A program made the translations under genes and the position numbers. This document shows positions 7,114-7,117 of a DNA stretch of 7,117 bases, in pieces. Location of the stretch: the NCBI GenBank assembly GCA_002482865.1, contig DLGU01000163.1, positions 52,119-59,235 of the forward strand. The letters are read 5' to 3'. This DNA is from Porphyrobacter sp. UBA7686 (GTDB taxonomy: Bacteria; Pseudomonadota; Alphaproteobacteria; Sphingomonadales; Sphingomonadaceae). How positions within the stretch are numbered: the stretch's first letter is position 1; every line of letters begins with the position of its first letter. Under the pieces are notes generated by a model, which worked only from the letters and a program-made list of their open reading frames with translations, searched no databases and had not been told where the DNA came from.

Positions 7114-7117
7114 GCGC

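Overview
The window is GC-rich, densely coding chromosomal DNA from a Gram-negative bacterium. Protein style suggests an alphaproteobacterium, possibly Sphingomonadales (Erythrobacter/Novosphingobium-like): a hybrid kinase with a [15 protein letters not shown] H-box and a LuxR-HTH protein with a PAS-like front end. This placement is an inference from the translated proteins; there is no rRNA or marker gene to test it. I see no tRNA, rRNA, CRISPR array, insertion sequence or phage gene.

Layout. (1) Positions 1-1634, minus strand: the first 544 residues of an AcrB/MexB-type RND (HAE-1) efflux pump, cut by the left edge of the window. (2) Positions 1644-2858, minus strand: its periplasmic adaptor lipoprotein (AcrA/MexA-type), 9 nt upstream of the pump gene and almost certainly co-transcribed with it. 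(3) Positions 2859-3112: a 254-nt gap that should hold the pump promoter; it contains a TGCAAA-TA-TGCAAA direct repeat and a weak hairpin, but no adjacent TetR/MarR repressor gene. (4) Positions 3113-5236, minus strand: a membrane-bound hybrid histidine kinase (membrane sensor, PAS, HisKA, HATPase, receiver). (5) Positions 5237-5385: a divergent promoter region. (6) Positions 5386-7113, plus strand: a 575-residue protein with a PAS-like front end, two consecutive LuxR/GerE-like helix-turn-helix regions and a C-terminal alpha/beta-hydrolase domain whose catalytic histidine position reads arginine.

How the parts may work together. The adaptor and pump form two of the three parts of a tripartite multidrug/solvent efflux machine; an outer-membrane channel gene may lie beyond the left edge. 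The kinase and the divergent regulator are both signalling proteins beside the efflux operon, so joint control is plausible but not shown by the sequence. The most unusual object is the 575-residue regulator: it looks like a DNA-binding protein that has recruited a hydrolase fold, perhaps degenerate, as a small-molecule sensor. The long plus-strand open frames opposite the pump, adaptor and kinase genes are antisense shadows.
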